From positions 62,001-126,000 of the forward strand of contig NZ_RBIN01000001.1 of assembly GCF_003633775.1 (NCBI RefSeq): 64,000 nt of DNA, read 5' to 3'. Made by a program: the position numbers and the translations under genes. The notes beneath the pieces were generated by a model. It made no database searches, was not told the DNA's origin, and saw only the letters and a program-made list of their open reading frames with translations. Shown here piece after piece: positions 55,966 through 64,000 of this stretch. How positions within the stretch are numbered: the first letter of the stretch is position 1; each line of letters opens with the position of its first letter. Origin of the DNA: Kushneria sinocarnis (GTDB lineage Bacteria; Pseudomonadota; Gammaproteobacteria; Pseudomonadales; Halomonadaceae).

Positions 55966-56928
55966 TCAGGGCTCGCTCTGCAACAGCGGTGTCTGGACGC
56001 CGGGGGCCATCGGCCGGCGCCACTGCTCCCGCCTGAAACGGTAGCGTTCGGCGGGGCGACCGCCGGTGGCGTGTTCGAGCTCGCCGGTGGCTTCCACCAG
56101 TTCGGTCCTGTCCAGCGCACGGCGGAAGTTCTGCTTGTGCAGGCGCAGGCCGATGATTGCTTCGATCACCTCCTGCAGCCGTGACAGCGTAAAGCGTTCC
56201 GGCAGCAGCTCGAAGATCACCGGGCGATAGCGCAGCTTGCCGCGCAGCCGATCGATGGCGGTGGCCATGATGCGCCGGTGATCCGAGGCCATGGCCAGGC
56301 CGGGCAGCGGGTTGGCAGGCAGCGGTGCGGCGCCGTGATCACGCTGCGCTTCGCGTACCAGCCCGGCCTCGTAGAGCAGCTCGAAGCGTTCCAGCGCCGC
56401 GCCATCGATCCAGCGGGCCGCCTCGAAGCCGAAGGCGAGCCGCGCGCGCTGCCAGCGTCCGCCACTGCGATCTTCCGCCGCCCAGCGGCGCAGGGCCGGT
56501 GCGATGTCGGCATCGATCAGCGCCGGCCGCCCGTGGCGGTGATCCTCCCACGGGAAGAAGTCGTACCAGCTGCGCCAGACCGCCTCGAAGGCCCCGGGAT
56601 CGTGCTGCTGCGAGGTCAGGCCGAGATAGCCGACCGAGACATGGCGCACGCGCTCATCGGATTGCCCCTCGGGGGCATGGGTACGCCCGCGGTCGCCGAA
56701 GGTGTAGAGCTGCTCGACGTAGTCCGGCGCAAAGCCGGTCTGGCCGTTGACCCACTCGCGCAGCCCGAGCTCGAAGGTGCGGTGCGCCAGCGGGTCGAAG
56801 GGGCCGGCCGGCAGGCCGTGGCGGTCGGCGGCGCAGCGATCCCGGGTGACCAGCACGCGGGGCGTGTCGCTGTCGGCGGCAATGACCACGGCGGAGAGGC
56901 CGATGGCGATAGCAGTGCTGTCCGTCAT
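55966..56928 (-). CDS. NadQ/NrtR-like Nudix-related transcriptional regulator
   Basis: A 320 aa protein with an N-terminal Nudix fold and a C-terminal winged helix (LLPERFTLSRLQEVIEAIIG, then HKQNFRRAL and GGRPAERYRF, residues 240-300). The Nudix box at 42-66 keeps RE (GLREWVNGQTGF) but lacks the catalytic EE pair, as expected for a ligand sensor rather than a hydrolase. Related NrtR and NadQ (COG4111) proteins repress NAD genes. The fused nadA-nadC gene lies nearby. ATG 56926-56928 chosen; longer frame overlaps yidC. Confidence 0.8.
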   Translation of the reverse strand: MTDSTAIAIGLSAVVIAADSDTPRVLVTRDRCAADRHGLPAGPFDPLAHRTFELGLREWVNGQTGFAPDYVEQLYTFGDRGRTHAPEGQSDERVRHVSVGYLGLTSQQHDPGAFEAVWRSWYDFFPWEDHRHGRPALIDADIAPALRRWAAEDRSGGRWQRARLAFGFEAARWIDGAALERFELLYEAGLVREAQRDHGAAPLPANPLPGLAMASDHRRIMATAIDRLRGKLRYRPVIFELLPERFTLSRLQEVIEAIIGLRLHKQNFRRALDRTELVEATGELEHATGGRPAERYRFRREQWRRPMAPGVQTPLLQSEP

Positions 56929-56986
56929 GGTGTCTTCGGTCGAACCTGCGGTCTCAAAGGCGTCATTGTGCCATGACTCCCCAATG

Positions 56987-57011
56987 AAAGACCCCCGCCG
57001 GAGCGGGGGTC
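56987..57011 (-). terminator. Intrinsic terminator after yidC
   Basis: GACCCCCGC and GCGGGGGTC form a 9-bp stem with a 4-nt loop 25 bp after the yidC stop; on the minus strand a short T run follows. It separates the rpmH-rnpA-yidC transcript from the NadQ-like gene. Confidence 0.75.
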
Positions 57012-57035
57012 GGAAACACGCCATGGCCTCGGGGC

Positions 57036-58733
57036 TCAGCTCCCGCTGCCCTTCTCGCTGCCCCTGGCGTCCATGGTGCGTTCGATGCGCCGGGTCACGA
57101 AGTACTGCTGCGCGATCGACAGGCAGTTGTTGGTGATCCAGTACAGCACCAGCCCGGCCGGGAACCACAGGAAGAAGAAGGTGAAGATGATCGGCAGCAT
57201 CTTCATGATCTTCGCCTGGGTGGGGTCCGGCGGTGTCGGGTTGAGCAGCTGCTGGGCAAACATCGACAGCCCCATGATGATCGGCAGGATGAAGTACGGG
57301 TCCTGCGCGGAGAGATCATGGATCCACAGGATGAAGGGCGCATGGCGCAGCTCCACCGACTCCATCAGCATCCAGTAGAGGGCGATGAAGACCGGCATCT
57401 GGATCACCATCGGCAGACAGCCGCCCAGCGGGTTGATCTTCTCCTGCTGGTAGAACTTCATCATCTCCTGCGACATCTTCTGGCGATCGTCGCCGTGCTG
57501 CTCCTTGATGCGCTTCATCTCGGGGCCGAGCTTGCGCATCCGCGCCATCGACTTGTAGGCCTTGGCCGAGAGCGGGAAGAGGGCAGCCTTGACCAGGCAG
57601 GTCAGCAGGATGATCGACCAGCCCCAGTTACCGATCAGGGCGTGGATGTGCTTGAGCAGCCAGAACAGCGGCGAGGCGAGGAACCACAGCCAGCCGAAGT
57701 CGACGGTGAGGTTGAGGTTGGGCGCCACTGCCTCGAGCCGCTCCTGCACCTTGGGCCCCATGTACAGGGTGGCGCTGAGCTCACCGCTGTTACCGGGCGC
57801 GATGTCACGAGTGGGCCCGGCAAAGGCCGCCACGTTGCGATCCCGGCTGTCGGTATCGGTGTAGTAGAGGTTCTGCTGATCGCCTCCCGGTACCCAGGCG
57901 GTGGTGAAGTAGTGCTGGATCATCGCTACCCAGCCGCCGCGGGCATCCTGGTTGGCGAAGTTGCCGTTTCTGATGTCGTCGAAGTCCACCTTCCGGTAGT
58001 GGTCCTCGGGCGTGGAGAACGCCGCACCCAGGTAGGAGTGCATGCCCACGCCGGCCCCGCTGGTGGGATCGGGACTGCCGTCACGCGCCAGCTGACCGAT
58101 GAAGCGGGCCGACACCGGGCTCTGGCTGCCGTTGTCGAGCAGGTAGCTGACCTTCACGGCATAGCTGTTCCGGTCGAAGGTGAAGCGCTTGATGACATCG
58201 ACACCGTTGATGCTGCCGTGCAGATCGACGGTGAGATTCTGCTGATCGTCGCCGAGGGTGTAGCTCTGGCGCTCGGCATTGAAGCGGATGCGACCGGCAT
58301 GGTCACCCAGCTGCAGCCCGGAGCGGGCGATGTAGCTGCGCCGCTGGTCATCGGAGAGCAGCACGAAGGGCCGGTCGCCGTGCAGCTGCTGCTTGTGCTG
58401 CGGCAATGCGGCATAGACGATGTCGCCGCCGCGCGGATCGATCCGCACCTGGAGCACATCGGTGGCGACACTGATCAGCGAGCTGTTGTCCTGCTGACCG
58501 GCGCCGGAACCGCTGTCGGCCATGGCCTGGTCATCGGGCTGGCTGGCGCGCTCGGCGCTGCTGTCGGGGGCATCGAGGCCCTGCTCGGAAGGCGCGGCAT
58601 CGCTGCTCTGCTCGGAGAAGGCCGGCGTGTCAGTGGGCTGCTGCTGACCGTGGTAGTCCTGGTTCCACTGGATCACCATCAGGTAGGCAAGCACAGCCAG
58701 CGGGATGATGAAGAAGAGTCGTTTCAGATCCAT
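57036..58733 (-). CDS. yidC: Membrane protein insertase YidC
   Basis: YidC inserts and folds inner-membrane proteins with or without SecYEG. It has an N-terminal membrane anchor (LFFIIPLAVLAYLMVIQW), a long periplasmic beta domain (about residues 70-330), and the conserved C-terminal core with the hydrophilic groove (KAYKSMARMRKLGPEMKRI) and GGCLPMVIQMPVFIALYW. Length 565 aa is normal. It follows rnpA; the small yidD gene usually between them is not found. Confidence 0.96.
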   Translation of the reverse strand: MDLKRLFFIIPLAVLAYLMVIQWNQDYHGQQQPTDTPAFSEQSSDAAPSEQGLDAPDSSAERASQPDDQAMADSGSGAGQQDNSSLISVATDVLQVRIDPRGGDIVYAALPQHKQQLHGDRPFVLLSDDQRRSYIARSGLQLGDHAGRIRFNAERQSYTLGDDQQNLTVDLHGSINGVDVIKRFTFDRNSYAVKVSYLLDNGSQSPVSARFIGQLARDGSPDPTSGAGVGMHSYLGAAFSTPEDHYRKVDFDDIRNGNFANQDARGGWVAMIQHYFTTAWVPGGDQQNLYYTDTDSRDRNVAAFAGPTRDIAPGNSGELSATLYMGPKVQERLEAVAPNLNLTVDFGWLWFLASPLFWLLKHIHALIGNWGWSIILLTCLVKAALFPLSAKAYKSMARMRKLGPEMKRIKEQHGDDRQKMSQEMMKFYQQEKINPLGGCLPMVIQMPVFIALYWMLMESVELRHAPFILWIHDLSAQDPYFILPIIMGLSMFAQQLLNPTPPDPTQAKIMKMLPIIFTFFFLWFPAGLVLYWITNNCLSIAQQYFVTRRIERTMDARGSEKGSGS

Positions 58734-58926
58734 GAGGGATTGCCCGATGGGAAGATGTATCGGCTCGGTGACGGTGTCCGGACGGAACCGGAAGACGGCG
58801 CAACCGTGGCGTGATGCGGCCGGCAGGGGTACCCGGTAAAGGCGTGGGGCAGGGCGTCGGCCCGGCTGCCGAAGGGATGTGACGCTTGGATGGTAATGGC
58901 GTGATCTCCTCGAACCGGGCCCGGAT

Positions 58927-59343
58927 TCACTCGGGTTTCACTCGGTCACGGCGATGCTGATCGCCGGGCGGCGACGAGTCGGTCTGTTTGCCGACTTCCC
59001 TGCTCAGCCGCCGCCACATGCCGTGCAGCTGGCGCGTGATGGTATCGTTATCGAGCGATGAGGCATCGCGTCGCGCCAGCACGACGATATCCACCGCCGG
59101 CAGCCAGTGCTGACGATGGCGGATGGATTCGCGGATCAATCGCTTGAGTCGGTTGCGATCAACGGCACGACGTGCATTCTTCCTGCTGATCACCAGGCCC
59201 ACGCGTACATGGCCCTGCTGATTGGGGATGGCCAGTGCCAGAAACCCGCGTCCGTGAATCCGAAAGGCTGTCCGTTCGAAAACCTGCCGGTAATCCCCGC
59301 TGCTCAGCAACCGCATCCGGCGGGGAAACCCCTTGGGATTCAT
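58927..59343 (-). CDS. rnpA: Ribonuclease P protein component
   Basis: RnpA is the protein subunit of RNase P, which matures tRNA 5' ends. The RNR motif region is intact: ISRKNARRAVDRNRLKRLIRES, with RRMRLLSSGDYRQVFE at the start. Length 138 aa includes a charged C-terminal tail. It follows rpmH by 13 bp, standard for the origin region. Confidence 0.94.
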   Translation of the reverse strand: MNPKGFPRRMRLLSSGDYRQVFERTAFRIHGRGFLALAIPNQQGHVRVGLVISRKNARRAVDRNRLKRLIRESIRHRQHWLPAVDIVVLARRDASSLDNDTITRQLHGMWRRLSREVGKQTDSSPPGDQHRRDRVKPE

Positions 59344-59356
59344 GGGGCTACCGCGA

Positions 59357-59491
59357 TCAGGCGCTCAGGCGCTTGCGGCCCTTGGCACGACGACGGGCCA
59401 GGATCTGACGACCGGCCTTGGTGGCCATGCGGGCACGGAAACCGTGATTGCGCTTGCGCTTGATAACGCTGGGCTGAAATGTGCGTTTCAT
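59357..59491 (-). CDS. rpmH: Ribosomal protein bL34
   Basis: The 44 aa basic protein begins [20 protein letters not shown] and ends GRKRLSA, a textbook bL34. The longer open frame to 59650 has no family similarity; the ATG at 59489-59491 is right. It is first in rpmH-rnpA-yidC, transcribed away from dnaA. Confidence 0.98.
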   Translation of the reverse strand: MKRTFQPSVIKRKRNHGFRARMATKAGRQILARRRAKGRKRLSA

Positions 59492-59881
59492 GGTGACATC
59501 TTCCGAATTGAAGCATGAGGAAATCGACTGGCCGCAGTGCTTGCCCTGACCATGGGCGCACGGGGGGCCGGGAGCGGCGATTCTAGAGAATTCGCGCCGG
59601 TGGTGCAATTTTTCTCTTGCCTGACCCCCGCTGACGACGCCATGGGGCAATCCATGTCGCGAAGTGCTGTGGATAAATCTCTGGACAAGCTGCGGGCAAC
59701 CCGGTGACAGATCTCCGAGAGCCCGCTTGCAGAGCCGCTGACAGGGGGCGCCCAGGGTTGTCCACAGCTCGTTCGGGGCTTGGATCAGGTGTGGATAACC
59801 CGGCGGGGCAGCGCTACAATGCCTGCCCTCGCTCGCGTCGTTGTCGAGCGGCCATTTCCCGGATCACCACGGTGAGGCCAC
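59492..59881. promoter_or_regulatory. rpmH/dnaA intergenic region with DnaA boxes
   Basis: This 390-bp divergent promoter region holds two perfect DnaA boxes on the minus strand (59668-59676 and 59790-59798) and a one-mismatch TTGTCCACA at 59758-59766. They could mediate dnaA autoregulation or form a second origin element, as in Pseudomonas, where the origin lies at this junction. Promoters for both genes must be here, but none is obvious enough to place. Confidence 0.65.
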
Positions 59882-61381
59882 GTGTCGATCGCACTCTGGC
59901 AACAATGTCTCGAGTATCTGCAGGACGAACTCAGTTCGCAGCAGTTCAATACCTGGATTCGTCCGCTCCAGGCCGAGGACGGTGAGGAGGCCAACGAGCT
60001 GTCGCTGCTGGCCCCCAACCGTTTCGTGCGCGACTGGGTCAGTGACAAGTATCTCAAGCGCATCAACGAGCTGATGCGCGAACTCTCCAGCGGCGGCAAG
60101 CCGCCCCGGGTATCACTGGGCATCGGCAGTCGCCGGACCGTCTCCAATCCGCGCATGGCGCCCGCCTCGAAGGAGCGCAGCGCTCCGGCAGAGGCGCCGG
60201 CCCCGGCGCCGCCGGCTGCCCCGACCGCGCCGCGCGGCGACTACCGCGACGAGCGTGAGCTGGACTCCGCCGCCACGCCCCGGCGCAGCAGCAGTGCCGG
60301 CAACAGCGGCAGCGGTGGCAGCGGCGAACGCCAGGTGCAGGTCGAGGGCAGCCTCAAGCACCAGAGCGGACTCAATCCCAACTTCACCTTCGATACCTTT
60401 GTCGAGGGCAAGTCCAACCAGCTGGCCCGGGCGGCTTCCCGCCAGGTGGCGGAGAACCCCGGGGGCGCCTACAACCCGCTGTTTCTCTACGGCGGCGTGG
60501 GGCTGGGCAAGACCCACCTGATGCACGCCGTCGGCAATCAGCTGGCCGGCCTGCGCGACAACGCGCGGGTGGTCTATCTGCACTCCGAGCGCTTCGTCGC
60601 CGACATGGTCAAGGCGCTGCAGCTCAATGCCATCAACGATTTCAAGCGCTTCTATCGCAGTGTCGATGCGCTGCTGATCGATGACATCCAGTTCTTTGCC
60701 GGCAAGGAGCGCTCCCAGGAGGAGTTCTTTCATACCTTCAATGCGCTGCTGGAAGGCGGGCAGCAGATGATCCTGACCTCCGATCGCTACCCCAAGGAGA
60801 TCAGCGGCGTCGAGGAGCGCCTGAAGTCGCGCTTCGGCTGGGGGCTGACGGTCGCCATCGAACCGCCGGAGCTGGAGACGCGGGTGGCGATCCTGATGAA
60901 GAAGGCCGAGCAGTCGAAGGTCGAGCTGCCACATGATGCCGCCTTCTTCATTGCCCAGAAGATCCGCTCCAACGTGCGTGAGCTGGAAGGGGCGCTCAAG
61001 AAGGTGATCGCCGACTCGCACTTCATGGGCCAGCCGATCAACCAGGACTTCATCCGCGAATCGCTCAAGGATCTGCTGGCGCTGCAGGACAAGCAGGTCG
61101 GCGTGGACAACATCCAGCGCACCGTGGCCGAGTACTACAAGATCAAGGTGGCCGATCTGCACTCCAAGCGCCGCTCGCGCTCGGTCGCCCGGCCGCGCCA
61201 GATCGCCATGTCGCTGGCCAAGGAGCTGACCAATCACAGCCTGCCGGAGATCGGCGATGCCTTCGGCGGCCGCGATCATACCACGGTACTGCACGCCTGC
61301 CGTAAGGTGGGCGAGCTGCAGGAAGAGAACGCCGATATTCGCGAGGACTACAAGAATCTGATGCGGCTGCTGACCAGCTGA
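59882..61381 (+). CDS. dnaA: Chromosomal replication initiator DnaA
   Basis: DnaA binds DnaA boxes and opens the origin. The 499 aa protein has domain I ([19 protein letters not shown]), a Pro/Ala/Ser/Gly-rich linker (residues 95-150), the AAA+ domain with Walker A GGVGLGKT (204-211) and Walker [10 protein letters not shown], and the C-terminal box-binding HTH ending [18 protein letters not shown] start at 59882 with GAGG upstream. First gene of dnaA-dnaN-recF-gyrB. Confidence 0.97.
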   Translation: MSIALWQQCLEYLQDELSSQQFNTWIRPLQAEDGEEANELSLLAPNRFVRDWVSDKYLKRINELMRELSSGGKPPRVSLGIGSRRTVSNPRMAPASKERSAPAEAPAPAPPAAPTAPRGDYRDERELDSAATPRRSSSAGNSGSGGSGERQVQVEGSLKHQSGLNPNFTFDTFVEGKSNQLARAASRQVAENPGGAYNPLFLYGGVGLGKTHLMHAVGNQLAGLRDNARVVYLHSERFVADMVKALQLNAINDFKRFYRSVDALLIDDIQFFAGKERSQEEFFHTFNALLEGGQQMILTSDRYPKEISGVEERLKSRFGWGLTVAIEPPELETRVAILMKKAEQSKVELPHDAAFFIAQKIRSNVRELEGALKKVIADSHFMGQPINQDFIRESLKDLLALQDKQVGVDNIQRTVAEYYKIKVADLHSKRRSRSVARPRQIAMSLAKELTNHSLPEIGDAFGGRDHTTVLHACRKVGELQEENADIREDYKNLMRLLTS

Positions 61382-61464
61382 GCCGATCGGGCCGGCGCCG
61401 GGATTGTGCGGCGCCACCGTAGTCACGACAATGAACCGAAGACGTGCCCGAAAGAGTGGAGCCC

Positions 61465-62568
61465 ATGAAACTTGCCATCACGCGTGAAGCCCTGCTGCGC
61501 CCGCTGTCCCTGGCGGCGGGCGTGGTCGAGCGCCGTCAGACCCTGCCGGTGCTCTCCAATGTGCTGCTCGAGGTCAGCGGCAACGAGCTGTCGCTGACCG
61601 GTACCGACCTCGAGGTCGAGCTGATCGGGCGCGTCGAGCCGTCCAGCGTCGAGGAAGAGGGCTCGGCCACGGTGCCGGCGCGCAAGCTGATGGATATCTG
61701 CAAGTCGCTGCCGGAGCAGTCCGAGATCACCCTGTCGGTCGAGGAGGGGCGGGCGCTGCTGCGCTCGGGGCGTTCGCGCTTCACGCTGTCGACCCTGCCG
61801 GCCGCCGAGTTCCCCAACATCGAGGAGAGCGAACAGCGCAGCGAGCTGACGCTCAACCGCGGCACGCTCAAGCATCTGATCGATTCGACCTCCTTTGCGA
61901 TGGCGCAGCAGGATGTGCGCTACTACCTCAACGGCATGCTGATCGAGCTGCGCGACGGGCTGGTGCGCACGGTCGCGACCGACGGCCACCGGCTGGCGGT
62001 CTGCGAGCGCGAGGTCGAGCTTGAAATGAGCGAGCCGCAGCGGCTGATCCTGCCCCGCAAGGGGGTGGTCGAGCTGTCGCGGCTGCTCGATGACAGCGAG
62101 GAGCCGATGACCCTCACGCTGGGCACCAATCACCTGCGGGCCCGCACCGGCGCCTTTACCTTCACCTCCAAGCTGGTGGACGGCAAGTTCCCGGATTACG
62201 ACCGGGTGATCCCCCGTGGCGGCGACAAGCTGGTAATTGCCGAGCGCAGCGAGCTGCGGCAGGTGCTGTCGCGGACCGCCATCCTCTCCAACGAGAAGTA
62301 CCGCGGCGTGCGCCTCAACCTCGAGGCCGGCAACCTGCGCGTGCTGGCCAACAACCCCGAGCAGGAGGAGGCCGAGGAGAACGTCGGCGTCGACTACGAG
62401 GGTGCGGGGCTGGAGATCGGCTTCAACGTCGGCTATCTGGTCGATGTGCTCAACGTACTGACCACCGAGCAGGTGCAGATCACCCTGTCGGATGCCTCGA
62501 GCAGTGCCCTGCTGGAAGCCCCCGGTGGCGGTGATGCGCGCTACGTGGTCATGCCGATGCGGCTGTGA
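61465..62568 (+). CDS. dnaN: DNA polymerase III sliding clamp
   Basis: The beta clamp tethers polymerase III to DNA. The 367 aa protein begins MKLAITREALLRPLSLAAG and shows the clamp repeats including TLPVLSNVLLEVSG, VRYYLNGMLIEL and the C-terminal RYVVMPMRL that forms part of the hydrophobic pocket. The ATG at 61465 follows dnaA by 83 bp with GGAG upstream. Confidence 0.97.
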   Translation: MKLAITREALLRPLSLAAGVVERRQTLPVLSNVLLEVSGNELSLTGTDLEVELIGRVEPSSVEEEGSATVPARKLMDICKSLPEQSEITLSVEEGRALLRSGRSRFTLSTLPAAEFPNIEESEQRSELTLNRGTLKHLIDSTSFAMAQQDVRYYLNGMLIELRDGLVRTVATDGHRLAVCEREVELEMSEPQRLILPRKGVVELSRLLDDSEEPMTLTLGTNHLRARTGAFTFTSKLVDGKFPDYDRVIPRGGDKLVIAERSELRQVLSRTAILSNEKYRGVRLNLEAGNLRVLANNPEQEEAEENVGVDYEGAGLEIGFNVGYLVDVLNVLTTEQVQITLSDASSSALLEAPGGGDARYVVMPMRL

Positions 62569-62667
62569 GCCGATTGCTGCCGTCTCCCGGCCCCCGGCCG
62601 GGGGCGGCTGCCCACCGCCTGCTGCCGTGCCACCGGCGCAGGCCCTGAGCCTGCCCTGCGGAGTTGC

Positions 62668-63771
62668 ATGTCGCTCGAACGTCTTCAGCTGGTCAATCTG
62701 CGCAACCTCGGACGCCTCGACATGGCGCCCGGCGCCGGCATCAACCTGATCAACGGGGCCAACGGCAGTGGCAAGACCAGTCTGCTGGAAGGCATCCATA
62801 TCCTCGGTCTGGGTCGCTCGTTCCGCACCCGCCAGCTCAGGCATGCCATCGCGCACGACCAGCCGGGGCTGACCACCTTCGGCCGGCTGGCGGGCAACCC
62901 GCCGGTGCCGCTGGGCGTGGAGCGCCGCCGCGATGCCGATGGGCTGACCATGCGGCTGGCGGGCGAGCGGGTCGAACGGATCGCCGAACTGGCCCGGCAC
63001 CTGCCGCTGCAGCTGATCAACCCCGATGCCTTCCGCCTGATCGAGGGCTCGCCGGGCGCCCGGCGCGAGTTTCTCGACTGGGGCGTGTTTCACATGAAAC
63101 ACGATTTCTTCGATGTCTGGCGCCGCGCCAGACGGGCGCTGAAACATCGGAATGCCCTGCTCAGACATGATAGAATCGACGATCGGACACTGGCGCTCTG
63201 GAGTCACGAACTGGCGCGCTGGAGCGACACGCTCGATGCCATGCGCAGCGACTACATGGCGCGGTTTGTCCCCGTCTTCGAGGCCACGCTGGCGGAGCTG
63301 ATCGAGATTCCGGAGCTGACGCTGCGCTATCAGCGCGGCTGGGATCGCGAGCGCTCGCTGGCCACGCTGCTCGAGGAGAGCGTGGCCACCGATCGCCAGA
63401 TGAAGTTCACCCAGCAGGGCCCGCAGCGGGCCGATCTGCGTCTGCGGGTCGGTCGTCATCCCGGGGTCGAGGTGCTTTCGCGGGGGCAGCAGAAACTGGT
63501 GGTCAGCGCCATGAAGCTGGCCCAGGGGCGGCTGCTGGAGCAGCAGGACGAGCAGCGCTGCATCTATCTGATCGACGATCTCGCCGCCGAGCTGGATGAC
63601 CGGCACCGCCGGGGGTTCTGTCGACTGCTCGAACAAATGAACTGTCAGACCTTTCTGACCAGCATCGATCCGGATGCCCTCGAGGGCTACTGGCACGCCG
63701 ATACGCCAATCGAAAGGTTTCATGTGAAACAGGGACGGCTGGAGCACGCCGAAGGCGCCCGGCCAACCTGA
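62668..63771 (+). CDS. recF: DNA repair ATPase RecF
   Basis: RecF loads RecA at gaps with RecO and RecR. The SMC-like ATPase has Walker [16 protein letters not shown] (about residues 28-42), signature [15 protein letters not shown] and Walker [13 protein letters not shown]. Length 367 aa is normal. Two parS-like palindromes lie in the gene, encoding FHMK and FHVK. Confidence 0.95.
   Translation: MSLERLQLVNLRNLGRLDMAPGAGINLINGANGSGKTSLLEGIHILGLGRSFRTRQLRHAIAHDQPGLTTFGRLAGNPPVPLGVERRRDADGLTMRLAGERVERIAELARHLPLQLINPDAFRLIEGSPGARREFLDWGVFHMKHDFFDVWRRARRALKHRNALLRHDRIDDRTLALWSHELARWSDTLDAMRSDYMARFVPVFEATLAELIEIPELTLRYQRGWDRERSLATLLEESVATDRQMKFTQQGPQRADLRLRVGRHPGVEVLSRGQQKLVVSAMKLAQGRLLEQQDEQRCIYLIDDLAAELDDRHRRGFCRLLEQMNCQTFLTSIDPDALEGYWHADTPIERFHVKQGRLEHAEGARPT
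63086..63101. other. parS: parS-like site 1 in recF
   Basis: TGTTTCACATGAAACA differs from the ParB-binding consensus TGTTTCACGTGAAACA at a single position. It lies within recF, about 3 kb from dnaA. ParB and ParA are encoded at 2.6-4.4 kb. A second copy is at 63716-63731. Confidence 0.85.
63716..63731. other. parS: parS-like site 2 in recF
   Basis: GGTTTCATGTGAAACA matches the parS consensus at 14 of 16 positions and keeps the inner GTTTC/GAAAC arms. It is the mirrored centre variant of site 1. It lies near the recF 3' end, 615 bp from the first site. Confidence 0.8.
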
Positions 63772-63787
63772 CGACCAGGGGCAAGCA

Positions 63788-64000
63788 ATGAGCGAAAACG
63801 CCTACGACTCATCGAGTATCAAGGTCCTGAAGGGGCTGGATGCTGTCCGCAAGCGTCCGGGCATGTATATCGGGGATACCGATGATGGTACCGGCTTGCA
63901 CCACATGGTCTTCGAGATCGTCGACAACTCGATCGACGAGGCGCTGGCCGGACACTGCAGCGAGATCCGGGTGGTGATCCATCCGGACGAGTCGATCACC
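63788..64000 (+). CDS. gyrB: DNA gyrase subunit B (partial, cut by window end)
   Basis: GyrB supplies the ATPase of DNA gyrase. The 71 visible codons begin [19 protein letters not shown] and include [16 protein letters not shown] and the GHKL motif [13 protein letters not shown] with the catalytic Glu and Asn. ATG at 63788 follows recF by 16 bp. Confidence 0.97.
   Translation, partial: MSENAYDSSSIKVLKGLDAVRKRPGMYIGDTDDGTGLHHMVFEIVDNSIDEALAGHCSEIRVVIHPDESIT

Noticed and set aside
58724-58930. 68-codon frame between rnpA and yidC as possible yidD
   Set aside because: Lacks the YidD cysteine and FxPSCS-type pattern; most likely noise.

Overview
The window is GC-rich gammaproteobacterial chromosome around the replication origin. 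The gene families, gene order and a decayed betaine/choline-type transporter suggest a halophilic Halomonadaceae-like bacterium; this is an inference from content, and no rRNA gene is present to confirm it.

Layout. The left end holds, on the minus strand, atpIBEFH (atpH runs off the window), parB, parA, rsmG and mnmG. The right end holds rpmH-rnpA-yidC (minus) divergent from dnaA-dnaN-recF-gyrB (plus, gyrB cut by the window). In many relatives these are one compact block (rpmH-rnpA-yidC-mnmE-mnmG-rsmG-parAB-atp). Here order and orientation are kept, but about 13 kb separates yidC from mnmE and about 35 kb separates mnmE from mnmG. DnaA boxes cluster at two places, upstream of mnmG (7.0-7.4 kb) and upstream of dnaA (59.7-59.8 kb), and two parS-like sites lie inside recF.

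7.5-42.4 kb holds erpA; a CLC-type channel; hemJ-thiD-thiE-hemL; a kinase/ATPase fusion; a carbonic anhydrase-SulP pair flanked by two CsgD-like regulators; rdgB-hemW; an OmpA-like lipoprotein; rlmJ; pqiABC; a two-gene ABC exporter; and a glycolate module (glcDEFGB, glcC, a GlcA/LctP-type permease) with a rearranged lipoate ligase.

44.8-50.5 kb is an accessory island with visibly lower GC. It is bounded by a broken IS701-type transposase on the left and by a BCCT transporter pseudogene plus an IS110-type fragment on the right. It carries a four-gene minus-strand operon (DAD-type cupin, SDR, metallo-beta-lactamase-fold lactonase, GldA-like dehydrogenase) and a divergent LysR gene. This looks like a catabolic cassette whose substrate I cannot assign.

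50.5-57 kb holds pgm, a fused nadA-nadC gene, a Tat-type aldo/keto reductase with a small membrane protein, and a NadQ/NrtR-like regulator with a decayed Nudix box. Two similar palindromes lie just upstream of nadA-nadC, so this is probably a locally regulated NAD synthesis locus.
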